Assembly: GCA_030616365.1 (NCBI GenBank)
Contig: JAUWXM010000003.1
Span: forward strand, 1-34,665
Direction of reading: 5' to 3'
Length of the DNA stretch: 34,665 nt
Source of the DNA: a bacterium
GTDB taxonomy: Bacteria; UBP18; UBA7526
Under the pieces are notes generated by a model, which saw only the letters and a list, made by a program, of their open reading frames with translations, was not told where the DNA came from and searched no databases. This document shows positions 26,539 to 34,665 of the stretch, piece after piece. Each line of letters begins with the position of its first letter. Position 1 is the stretch's first letter. Both the position numbers and the translations under genes were made by a program.

Positions 26539-27153
26539 TTATTGAGTATAGGGATAGTTTCTGGGCTGAACGGTGGACCTCAGGTGTACTACATCCTCCT
26601 CTCCGGTAGCCCCTCTTTTTAGTTTAGCTTCTATTTCAATCATCCAGATGCTGTTGTATGAGCCTGCTTCAGGAGTGAATGAATTGATAGTGTTATCAGC
26701 CCACTTAGAATAATAATAAAGAGAAAAACTATCCATATATTTGGCCATTTCTTTTCCTCCTACACCTTCCTCATTACGATATAGGATGTGTTGAGCAGAA
26801 TCATAATAATAAGAGACATCCTTCAGGGTAGTAGTGTCTAAGAGATAGGCGCTGAAATTTATACTGGTAGCATCTGCAGCTTCCATCCAAGTGGCTTCTC
26901 TGGCTTCCCTGGTTAGTCTATCCATGGCCACTCGGGCCTGGGCGATGATGTCTGTTCTTTCCTTCCCTCCTCGCCAGACATCTAAACCACCCTTGAGAAT
27001 GCCATATAAAGCCATAGCGATCATACCAAGAATGGCTAAGGCAACCAGAATTTCAATGAGGGTAAGCCCCGTTGGAGATCCTTGCCAGAGGCAAGGCATC
27101 CGTCCCCTTCGGGGTCGGATTATCTCCAACGGGGTAAATCCTCTCTTCTTCAT
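26539..27153 (-). CDS. Type II secretion / type IV pilus minor pseudopilin, GspJ-like, with interrupted leader
   Basis: MKKRGFT-(24 aa)-LIEILVALAILGMIAMALYGILKGG...ARVAMDRLTREAREA. Confidence 0.85.
   Translation of the reverse strand: MKKRGFTPLEIIRPRRGRMPCLWQGSPTGLTLIEILVALAILGMIAMALYGILKGGLDVWRGGKERTDIIAQARVAMDRLTREAREATWMEAADATSINFSAYLLDTTTLKDVSYYYDSAQHILYRNEEGVGGKEMAKYMDSFSLYYYSKWADNTINSFTPEAGSYNSIWMIEIEAKLKRGATGEEDVVHLRSTVQPRNYPYTQ
27061..27132. mobile_element. 72-bp palindromic element inserted in frame in the pseudopilin leader, with GGTAA target-site-like duplication
   Basis: Outer stem CCCCGTTGGAGAT (27067-27079) / ATCTCCAACGGGG (27122-27134). Inner hairpins CCTTGCC-AGA-GGCAAGG (27080-27096) and ATCCG-T-CCCC-TTC-GGGG-T-CGGAT (27098-27120). 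GGTAA at 27061 and 27133. Confidence 0.75.
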
Positions 27154-27170
27154 TTATGGTACTCCTGTGA

Positions 27171-27668
27171 TTAGTAGACTGATAATGTTTTTAGGCCGTA
27201 TAGAGAGACGGTAGCGATATCAGAATGCTCAACATAGACAATAATCCTTTTACAAGGGGTATTGGCCCCTGTTCCCATAGGGGTCTGGAGATCATAGGCA
27301 CTGACAAAGGCCACAGAGACGCTGCGTGTGAAGTCGGCATAGGCAGTCCCTACGCTGCTGCCCATAACATCTAGAGGAGGTATTTTATTCTTCCAATCAG
27401 AGTAATCATCGACATCGTCATATTCAGATCTATAGTTTTCTTCATGCCCAAAAGTGGCACTTTGTGTTTGAGGATCCCAGAACTCCTTGCCCATTATCTC
27501 GTCCATCAGGTCCTGGGCTAAGTTTGTGGCCTGGGTTCTCACCTGGTTGGCGATAACCCCATCCATACCCACAGTGAACATGGTGATGAGCATGGCGATC
27601 CCCATTGATAGAATGACTAAAGCAATCAAAATCTCGATTAAAGTAAAACCTTTCCTCTTTTTTAACAT
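27171..27668 (-). CDS. Minor pseudopilin, GspI/PilV-like
   Basis: MLKKRKGFTLIEILIALVILSMGIAMLITMFTVGMDGVIANQVRTQATNLAQDLMDEIMGKEF. Confidence 0.85.
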   Translation of the reverse strand: MLKKRKGFTLIEILIALVILSMGIAMLITMFTVGMDGVIANQVRTQATNLAQDLMDEIMGKEFWDPQTQSATFGHEENYRSEYDDVDDYSDWKNKIPPLDVMGSSVGTAYADFTRSVSVAFVSAYDLQTPMGTGANTPCKRIIVYVEHSDIATVSLYGLKTLSVY

Positions 27669-27675
27669 ATCTTTC

Positions 27676-28167
27676 CTACCAAATACTCACTGCCCCAGTC
27701 TCTGCGGCTATTCCAATATACAATTGATTTGAGCCCTTTTGAATCAGGACATTTCTGCTGCTTGTTAAGTCACCTCCGCTATCTGAGGGTTTGCCCAGAG
27801 CATTAAAAGTCACATAATGTTCACCAAAGGTGGTGTCCTCTATGGTAACGCCCTTCAATTGCTCATCATCATCAAAGTCGATATTTAGATTCGTGCCCCG
27901 TTTGAGAGGATTCTCTACAACTGTTCCCGTTTCCTCATTGTAAACGCTATAACGGTTCTCTGATGGAATAAAGTCTACAGTATGATCCTCATGCTGGGCG
28001 ATGGCGCGGCTCTGGGCTAATCTTATGTGATTGGCAATCTGTTCGGCGGCCGCGTCCACCTTGAAGCTGTCCGCCTGGCGGAAGAGGCGAGGAGCAAAGA
28101 CCGCAGCTAAGATGCCGATCAATAAGATAACAATGACCAGTTCAATGAAAGTAAAGCCTCTTGACAT
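27676..28167 (-). CDS. Minor pseudopilin, GspH/FimT-like
   Basis: MSRGFTFIELVIVILLIGILAAVFAPRLFRQ...AAAEQIANHIRLAQSRAIAQHEDHTV. Confidence 0.85.
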   Translation of the reverse strand: MSRGFTFIELVIVILLIGILAAVFAPRLFRQADSFKVDAAAEQIANHIRLAQSRAIAQHEDHTVDFIPSENRYSVYNEETGTVVENPLKRGTNLNIDFDDDEQLKGVTIEDTTFGEHYVTFNALGKPSDSGGDLTSSRNVLIQKGSNQLYIGIAAETGAVSIW

Positions 28168-28193
28168 AAAACCTCCAAGTATAGGGGTAAGGG

Positions 28194-30629
28194 TTAGGGG
28201 TTAGCCATTCTGGTCAGGGCTTCTTTTGCCGGAAGAAAATTGGGTCGCATCTTTAAGAGATATTTATATTCTGCTTTTGCTTCTTTTATTCTGCCTCCCC
28301 TTTCATAAAGACTAGCCAGTTGGAAGTGGGCCAGGGTATAATCGAACTTCAGGAGGGCCCCCTCATAACCACAGGATATCTTAGGAAAGAGATTCCGTTG
28401 CTCAATCTCAATAATTTTCTCATACTCTGAGAGTGCTCTGTTATATAAGCCTTTCTTAGAATAGAGGAGGGCAAGGTTATAGTGGGGTTCTACATAGTTC
28501 GGCTCATAATAGACCGCTCTTTCAAACTTCTCAATGGCTTTATCATCCCAACCCATTTTAGCATAGATGACCCCTAAAGCGCAAGAAGAAAATGGGAAGG
28601 TGGGATCAATCCTTAGAGATTCTTTGAACTGAGTGATGGATTTATTCATCAGGAGCCTATTTCTTCCCTGAGAGGCAAGCCAGTAGATAACCCCTAAATC
28701 TCTTCTATAATGACTATTCTCAGGGTTCAAAAGGACCATCTCCTCATATTCCCCAGTGGCCTTCTCAAGCCAGAATTCTCTTTTTTCTTTAGCGATGAGA
28801 GCAAGGTGGCGATATAAGTCTCCCAGGTTCTTGTGATAGCGGTCGTTGGTGGGCTCTAACTTCTGAGCGATGAGATAGGAGGATATCGCTTGATCGAAGG
28901 TCTTCTTCTTCTGATAATCGATTCCTTTTTTATAATGCCTATGGGCTATCAAGGGAAGGGTTGCCTGGGCAACGAGGAACAGGGTGAGGCAGATGATGAA
29001 ACTGCCCCGGATGAGGGGGCTGTGGTAGAGATGAGAGAATAGAGAGGCTGCGGGATGTGGGATGTGGGATGTGGGATGGGTTAGGTCCGTTGACCCGTTG
29101 GCCCGTTGGCCCGTTAGCCGGTTGACCCGTTGACCCGTTGGCCTGTCTTTCGTCTTTGCTTGGAGTATGAGGAGGGCGGCGAAGTAGATGAAGAGTATGT
29201 CTGTGGCTGGGGGGCGAAGGACGAAGTCGACAAAACTGTGAAGGAGAAGGCCGCTAAGGCCGGATAGGAGGCCGATGGTCAGATAGGGCTGAAAGTTGGC
29301 CGGTTGGCCGGTTGGCCGGTTTGCCGGTTGGTCAATTTGCCCGGTCCCAACATCTGTTGGGGTATTCGCCGGTTCTTTTAACTGGGTAACTGGGTAACGG
29401 GGTAACTGGGTAACTTTTGTTAGGGTTCGGAGGCCGGTGCGGAAGATGAGGGTTATTATCCATAAGAAGATGACCAGGCTGGGGAGACCAGTCTCGGCTG
29501 CTATCTGAAGATATTCATTATGGGCAAAACGAGCAGAGAGGCCATAGCGGGCAATGGTTTCATTGGTTAAGGGTATAGGAATCTTATGCCCCTTAAATAT
29601 TATACCATAGGTTCCCATCCCGGTGCCAAGGAAGGGATAGTCTCTGATGATTCTTAGTGTCCTCCCCCAGATCTGAAGTCTGTCAATGATGAATTTATTG
29701 GCCGGGGTTCTCTGAAAGGTGAACCCTCGCTCCTCTTTGAGGGGCGGGGTAAAGAAGCGGGTTGAGATGGGTTCCCCCAGGGAGACGTCGCTCGGTTCCT
29801 GGACAGTGACTTGGGCAGTAGAGTAGGGTTTGAGCTCTGTCAAAAATTGGGTGGTCTTCTTCAATGGTTGGGGCTTCAGAATTATCTGGATAGTAACAAG
29901 GGAGGCAGTAATGACGAGAAGTATTCCCAATAGAGAGAAGAGGCGTCTTTTCCTTTCTAAAATTCTCTTTCTTGCCAGGAGGATGAAGATGACTACGGAA
30001 CCCACAAAGGCCAGGTATCCTCCCCGGGAATGGGTGGCGAGTAGAGAGATAAAGGCTAAGGATGCGGTGATGAAGGCGAGGCGGGAGAGCCACTTTGAGG
30101 AAGACCAGAGGGCAAGGGCAAAGGCTAAGGGGATGATGAGGAGGAGATAGCCGGCCAGGGAATTGGGATTGGGAGGAAAAGTGGAAGCAATTTCAGTCAA
30201 ATTTGGCCAGTGGGAGAAGTATTGATAGACTCCGTAACCGGCTACGATGCTTCCCACACCAAGAATAGCAGAAATGGCAACCGGGAAATGATACTTTTTC
30301 CTAAGATTATTGACCAAGAGAAAATAGAGAAGAATAAAGGCCGCTACTTTATATAATTCAGAGAGGCTCGCTCCCTTATTTACAGAAAAAATGGTGGAAA
30401 GTAAGGCAAGGAAGAGGAAGAGCACCAGGGGAAGGTTTAAAGGGGTCTTGATGAATTTTACACCCCTCTCCCAGTTCATCCTGAGAAACCAGAGACAGGT
30501 TAGAAATAGGATGAGGATATAGGTAGCGGTAAGGGTCGGGATTTGCTTTGTTGCCCGAATAAGAGGGGTATAGATGAGGATGGCTAAGAGGCCAAGCTCC
30601 GTTATCCTAGCAAAAGTCTTCCTCGCCAT
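28194..30629 (-). CDS. O-antigen ligase/Wzy-like polytopic membrane protein with C-terminal TPR repeats
   Basis: Multiple hydrophobic segments; FLGTGMGTYGIIFKGH...RFAHNEYLQIAAETGLPSLVIFLWII is typical of Wzy_C/O-antigen ligase; TPRs at the C-terminus. Confidence 0.88.
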   Translation of the reverse strand: MARKTFARITELGLLAILIYTPLIRATKQIPTLTATYILILFLTCLWFLRMNWERGVKFIKTPLNLPLVLFLFLALLSTIFSVNKGASLSELYKVAAFILLYFLLVNNLRKKYHFPVAISAILGVGSIVAGYGVYQYFSHWPNLTEIASTFPPNPNSLAGYLLLIIPLAFALALWSSSKWLSRLAFITASLAFISLLATHSRGGYLAFVGSVVIFILLARKRILERKRRLFSLLGILLVITASLVTIQIILKPQPLKKTTQFLTELKPYSTAQVTVQEPSDVSLGEPISTRFFTPPLKEERGFTFQRTPANKFIIDRLQIWGRTLRIIRDYPFLGTGMGTYGIIFKGHKIPIPLTNETIARYGLSARFAHNEYLQIAAETGLPSLVIFLWIITLIFRTGLRTLTKVTQLPRYPVTQLKEPANTPTDVGTGQIDQPANRPTGQPANFQPYLTIGLLSGLSGLLLHSFVDFVLRPPATDILFIYFAALLILQAKTKDRPTGQRVNRLTGQRANGSTDLTHPTSHIPHPAASLFSHLYHSPLIRGSFIICLTLFLVAQATLPLIAHRHYKKGIDYQKKKTFDQAISSYLIAQKLEPTNDRYHKNLGDLYRHLALIAKEKREFWLEKATGEYEEMVLLNPENSHYRRDLGVIYWLASQGRNRLLMNKSITQFKESLRIDPTFPFSSCALGVIYAKMGWDDKAIEKFERAVYYEPNYVEPHYNLALLYSKKGLYNRALSEYEKIIEIEQRNLFPKISCGYEGALLKFDYTLAHFQLASLYERGGRIKEAKAEYKYLLKMRPNFLPAKEALTRMANP
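29052..29079. repeat. Heptanucleotide tandem repeat (GGGATGT)x4 inside 28194..30629
   Basis: GGGATGT GGGATGT GGGATGT GGGATGG. Confidence 0.92.
29087..29142. repeat. Octanucleotide tandem array, seven units (consensus CCGTTGRC), inside 28194..30629
   Basis: CCGTTGAC CCGTTGGC CCGTTGGC CCGTTAGC CGGTTGAC CCGTTGAC CCGTTGGC. Confidence 0.92.
29295..29334. repeat. Octanucleotide tandem array, five units (consensus GTTGGCCG), inside 28194..30629
   Basis: GTTGGCCG x3, GTTTGCCG, GTTGGTCA. Confidence 0.92.
29380..29415. repeat. Octanucleotide tandem array, 4.5 units (consensus AACTGGGT), inside 28194..30629
   Basis: AACTGGGT AACTGGGT AACGGGGT AACTGGGT AACT. Confidence 0.92.
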
Positions 30630-30634
30630 ATTCT

Positions 30635-32860
30635 TTATCTAGGCTTCTCTTTCTTAAGCGTCCGAAGGTATTGTCGGGCTGTCCTATAGTTGGGGTCGGT
30701 TCTTGATACTTTCTTAAACTCGCTCCCGGCCTTCTCGTACTCACCTTTTTTGTAATAGGCCAGGCCCATATTACAGTGGACGCCGAGGAAATCGGAATCC
30801 AATTTCAGTGCTTCCTCGAATTCCTTGAGCGCCTCATCATAACGGCCCTGCTCACCATAGGTCGCCCCCAGGTTATTGTGGGGGCTGGGAAAGTGGGGAT
30901 CGAGTGTTATGGCCTTTTCGAAGTTCTGGATGGCCTCCCCAAACCGCCCCTTCTTGGCATAAACAACCCCCAGATTGTCATAGGCTGAGGTAAAATCAGG
31001 ATTGATCTCTATGGCTCGCTCATAAGACTCTATCGCCTGGTCGTACATCTCATATTCCTGGAACATAAGCCCCAAGTTATAGTGGACTTCCATTGTATAC
31101 CAGCCTGCCTGACTAGCCTTCTTCGCCTCTTCCATCATTTGTTTAAAATCTTTTTCCATCCCGTAGTGTTGGGCTAAGGAATGGTGATAGATGGCTACTA
31201 TCTCGTTACTCTCTATATCCTTGAAGACTTTCTCATCGTCTACCCCCCGCAGGGTATAGCGACTATAATAATCCGGCTCTTTCCTGAGAGGACTTCCCTT
31301 TTTCACCAAACGATAGACCAGTCCGCTGACCCTCAATTCGTAATCCGGGATTTGGGATATATCCTTTCTCGTCCCATAGTAGACCGGCCGGAGGGTGGTG
31401 GTCGCTATCTCCCTCTCCACCCTGTTCTTCTGGGCTACCCACTCCTTCTTGGTCCACTTCTTATCTGTTCTATAAAAGCCGTAGATATCCTCGAAGAGGT
31501 TGCCCATGCGATCGTAGACCGTGACATCCGGCCGTTTGTTCTCCACTAATTTCAGATAGGCCATAGAGAAGGCGATATTATCCCCATAAATAAAGAGGAT
31601 GGCATCTCTATCTAAAGTATTTAAGATATTCATACCATAGTCATAGGCTAAGTAGTGGTGGCTGTGATCATTGAAAAAGTAGTTATTACGGAGGGGGAAG
31701 ATGGGAAGGATGAGTATCAAGAGAGCGCTTAAGAAGCGATAGGTTCTGGGGTTGGCCCCCAACCTCTCACTATAGCCCTTCCCCTTAACCCAGAGACACT
31801 CTATTCCATAACCAATCCATAGAGTAAGAACAATAAAGGAGGGAATAAAACGGATGGGAAAGTCATCAGGTACATCCTTTAATTTACCTACAGCGGCATA
31901 AGCCAATCCAAGAAATAGAAATATTACTAAAGTAATCACAAACCAGCGCCTATTATTTTTGAACATTCTCACCGCACCTAGCAAGCCTAACCAGCTAATA
32001 TATACTGGTATTTCTCTTGACCATATCTTAAAGTATGTCCCGATAGAATTTAAAGAAGTTTGAATAATATTTTTTGACAATACGAATCCATAATTCAACG
32101 GTCCGGGAACTATGGAGGTACTACTTTTAATATATTGCCTGCGCATAATATGGGCTAAGAAACGCTCCCAAGTCTGGGGGTTCCCCCAATCGATGGGTGG
32201 ATTGGCCAGGGAGCGTAAGGGAAGATAGAGATAAACGATTAAGCCTAATAAGAAAAAAAGAAACATAATGGTTAATTGCTTAACTTCTCTAATCATTCTC
32301 CAATTAACCAAGAGTACCCAGAAGATAAATACTGGAGCCAGATACAACAGAGATAGATGAATGGTCAAACTCAAACCATAGATGAGACAAGCTCCATAGA
32401 GGTATTTGCTTTCCTGCTTCTCCTGCCACAATAATAGCAGGAAAATGGCAATAAGCATGAACAAAATGAGTAAGGTATATACTTCAGCAATAACCGCTAT
32501 TGACCAAAAACATTTGCTAAAGGCTACAAGTAATGCCGTAACTATAGCAGGAATGATAATGTTAGAGGTTTTCCTCATTATCAGGTAAACCAGGACCACG
32601 GCACAGGAAGCAAAGAAGGCACTGGAGAGATTAACCCGCCAGGCGATGTTCCCTATGGGGATGAGGGTGAATAGTCGAGCGAGGAGGCACCAGAGGGGAA
32701 AGCCCGGGGGATGGGGGATGCCCAAAAGATAGGCGCTAGCGATGAGTTCCCCGCTATCCGCAACATAAAGAGTAGGACAGAGGGTCTTGAGATAGATTGC
32801 GAATGAGATAGAGAATATTAGAAGAGATATCCAGATATCTTTTCTTCTCAAATCTTCCAT
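30635..32860 (-). CDS. DUF2723-type polytopic membrane protein with C-terminal TPR repeats
   Basis: YLKTLCPTLYVADSGELIASAYLLGIPHPPGFPLWCLLARLFTLIPIGNIAWRVNLSSAFFA; YLPLRSLANPPIDWGNPQTWERFLAHI; C-terminal TPRs. Confidence 0.87.
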   Translation of the reverse strand: MEDLRRKDIWISLLIFSISFAIYLKTLCPTLYVADSGELIASAYLLGIPHPPGFPLWCLLARLFTLIPIGNIAWRVNLSSAFFASCAVVLVYLIMRKTSNIIIPAIVTALLVAFSKCFWSIAVIAEVYTLLILFMLIAIFLLLLWQEKQESKYLYGACLIYGLSLTIHLSLLYLAPVFIFWVLLVNWRMIREVKQLTIMFLFFLLGLIVYLYLPLRSLANPPIDWGNPQTWERFLAHIMRRQYIKSSTSIVPGPLNYGFVLSKNIIQTSLNSIGTYFKIWSREIPVYISWLGLLGAVRMFKNNRRWFVITLVIFLFLGLAYAAVGKLKDVPDDFPIRFIPSFIVLTLWIGYGIECLWVKGKGYSERLGANPRTYRFLSALLILILPIFPLRNNYFFNDHSHHYLAYDYGMNILNTLDRDAILFIYGDNIAFSMAYLKLVENKRPDVTVYDRMGNLFEDIYGFYRTDKKWTKKEWVAQKNRVEREIATTTLRPVYYGTRKDISQIPDYELRVSGLVYRLVKKGSPLRKEPDYYSRYTLRGVDDEKVFKDIESNEIVAIYHHSLAQHYGMEKDFKQMMEEAKKASQAGWYTMEVHYNLGLMFQEYEMYDQAIESYERAIEINPDFTSAYDNLGVVYAKKGRFGEAIQNFEKAITLDPHFPSPHNNLGATYGEQGRYDEALKEFEEALKLDSDFLGVHCNMGLAYYKKGEYEKAGSEFKKVSRTDPNYRTARQYLRTLKKEKPR

Positions 32861-32865
32861 ATCCT

Positions 32866-34665
32866 TTATCTAGGCTTCTCTTTCTTAAGCGTCCGAAGGT
32901 AGTGTCGGGATACCCTATAGTGGGGGTCGGTTCTTGATACCTTCTTAAACTCGTGCCGGGCCATCTCCCAATCACCCTTTTTGTAATAGGCCAGTCCCAT
33001 ATTACAGTAGACGCCCATGAAATCGGAATCGAGTTTCAGTACTTTCTCGAATTCCTTGAGCGCTTTATCATAACGGCCCTGCTCGCCATAGGTCGCCCCC
33101 AGGTTATTGTGGGGGCTGGGAAAGTCCGGATCAAGTGCTATGGCCTCTTCAAAGTTCTGGATGGCCTCTTCAAACCGCCCCTTCCTGGCATAGATGACCC
33201 CCAGATTGTTATAGGCTGAGGTAAAATCAGGATTGATCTCTATGGCCTTCTCATAGGCCTCTATGGCCTGGTCATATATTCTTTTTGCATCGTATATGAG
33301 GCCGAAGTTATAGTGAATTCCAGCGATATCCCATCTGGCCTCACCGGCCTTCTTGACCTCTGCTACCGCCCTCGCCAGGTCCTCCTCTTCAAAGTAATGT
33401 TGGGCTAAATGGTAATGGTACTCAGCCACTAGCTCTCGGGACATTTGATCCTTAAATATCGTCTCATCATCCACCCCCCGCAGGGTATAGCGACTATAAT
33501 AATCCGGCTCCTCTCTGGAAGGTGCTCCCTTCTTTGCCACACAGTAGACTAACCCGATATGCTTCAGTTCATAGTCCGGCATAGGGAACATATCCCTTCT
33601 GGGAGAATAATAGACGGGTCGGGAGGTGGTGACCATTATCTCCCTCTCTATCCTATCCTTTCTCTTGAGCCATGTTTCACGTGTCAGGTCAGAAGGACGG
33701 ATATCGCGGGTCTGATAGATATCCTCAAAGAGGTTTCCTGATCGGTCATAGATAGTAATATCGGGACGTTTATTCTCCACTAACTTGAGATAGGTCATGG
33801 AGAAGGAGATGTTGTCCCCATGCATGAATAGTATGGCGTCCTCGTCTAAAGTGGCCAGGACATTCATCCCATAGTCATAGGCCAGGAAGTGCCTACTGCG
33901 ATCATTGAATGGGTAGTTGGTGAGGAGGGAGGAGATGGGAAGGGCGAGTATCAGGAGGCTGCTCAAGAAGGAGTAGTATCTGGAGTGAGCGGTCAATCTC
34001 CTGTTCCATTGAGCTCCCTTAATCAGGAGATACCTTATCCCATAGCCCACCCAGAGGGTGAAAAAGAAGAAAGAAGGAAGGGTGGAACCGAATTGTATCA
34101 AGAGGTTGACCACCACCCCGGTCAATAGATAGCTTGAGAGGGTAACAAAGAACCAGGCCCTCCTCTCTCTGAATAGGGCAATGAGACCTACAAAGGCAAG
34201 CCAGCTGATATAGGGAGGCATCTCCTGGTATAGCTGTCTCAGGCAGGGCGAGAGGCGGTGCAGAATCATGAGCCATTTCTGGGTAAGGAGGGTGATGGGA
34301 GCGAAGAGAAAGAGGGTCTCGCCACCCCCATACTGTTTGCCAACCACATGGGCCCAGAAGCGACTCAGGGTCTGGGGATTTCCCCAATCAATGGCTGGGT
34401 TGTGGAGGGACCTCAGGGGGAGGTAGAGATAGAGAAGCAAGCCCAGCAGGAGGAGAAAGAAACATAGGGTGAGGCGTCTAATGTCCTTTATGAGCCGCCA
34501 ATCGGTAAAGAGGAGCCAGGGAATGAAGATGGGGAGAAAGACGAGCGTATGGCGATGTATCGCCAGGCTCAGGCCAAAGATGAGGGAGGCGAGATAGAGA
34601 TAATTAAATTCTTTTTTTTCGCTCCAGAGGAGGAGGAGATAGAAGAGCACCGCCATGAGTAATAT
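32866..34665 (-). CDS. DUF2723-type membrane/TPR protein, paralogue of 30635..32860, N-terminus beyond window edge
   Basis: YLPLRSLHNPAIDWGNPQTLSRFWAHVVGKQY and C-terminal TPRs nearly identical to the neighbour. The frame stays open to the window end, so the tracked ATG at 34656 is internal. Confidence 0.85.
   Translation of the reverse strand: MLLMAVLFYLLLLWSEKKEFNYLYLASLIFGLSLAIHRHTLVFLPIFIPWLLFTDWRLIKDIRRLTLCFFLLLLGLLLYLYLPLRSLHNPAIDWGNPQTLSRFWAHVVGKQYGGGETLFLFAPITLLTQKWLMILHRLSPCLRQLYQEMPPYISWLAFVGLIALFRERRAWFFVTLSSYLLTGVVVNLLIQFGSTLPSFFFFTLWVGYGIRYLLIKGAQWNRRLTAHSRYYSFLSSLLILALPISSLLTNYPFNDRSRHFLAYDYGMNVLATLDEDAILFMHGDNISFSMTYLKLVENKRPDITIYDRSGNLFEDIYQTRDIRPSDLTRETWLKRKDRIEREIMVTTSRPVYYSPRRDMFPMPDYELKHIGLVYCVAKKGAPSREEPDYYSRYTLRGVDDETIFKDQMSRELVAEYHYHLAQHYFEEEDLARAVAEVKKAGEARWDIAGIHYNFGLIYDAKRIYDQAIEAYEKAIEINPDFTSAYNNLGVIYARKGRFEEAIQNFEEAIALDPDFPSPHNNLGATYGEQGRYDKALKEFEKVLKLDSDFMGVYCNMGLAYYKKGDWEMARHEFKKVSRTDPHYRVSRHYLRTLKKEKPR

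Noticed and set aside
31181-31549. 122-aa + strand ORF
   Set aside because: Antisense shadow of the DUF2723-TPR gene.

Overview
The window is bacterial and tightly packed. It has two parts. (A) ~0.7-20.9 kb is a radical-SAM-dominated region. A short + strand operon (720-5699: aldo/keto reductase with ferredoxin domain, ICMT/PEMT-like membrane methyltransferase, two B12-binding-type radical SAM proteins) converges on a ~14 kb - strand gene train (19901 to 5708). The train holds 7 more radical SAM proteins: four B12-binding-type, two SPASM-like, and one with an MJ0619/Tes-like N-terminal zinc-type motif. It also holds a pair of U32-family (UbiU/UbiV-like) proteins, a GT2 glycosyltransferase, a GNAT acetyltransferase and a UGM/protoporphyrinogen-oxidase-like flavoprotein. 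A PaaX-like regulator lies upstream with a 5-copy CGATCG-centred operator-like motif. (B) ~21.9-34.7 kb, all on the - strand, encodes exported proteins (permuted NlpC/P60-like, TolB-like lipoprotein, HEAT-repeat protein), four minor pseudopilins (GspH/I/J/K-like), a Wzy/O-antigen-ligase-TPR protein and two tandem DUF2723-type membrane-TPR paralogues. The 20.9-21.9 kb gap is repeat-rich: iterons, a 41-bp tandem repeat, a 128-bp copy of a pilin gene 3' end and a long inverted repeat. The most striking observations are: nine radical SAM genes including an inverted duplicate of a two-gene B12-rSAM cassette; a 72-bp cloverleaf-like palindromic element inserted in frame with a 5-bp target duplication into a pseudopilin leader; 8-bp-period tandem arrays inside the ligase gene; and the iteron array at the PaaX-like gene. 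All calls come from reading the sequence and motif recognition. No database search was run.
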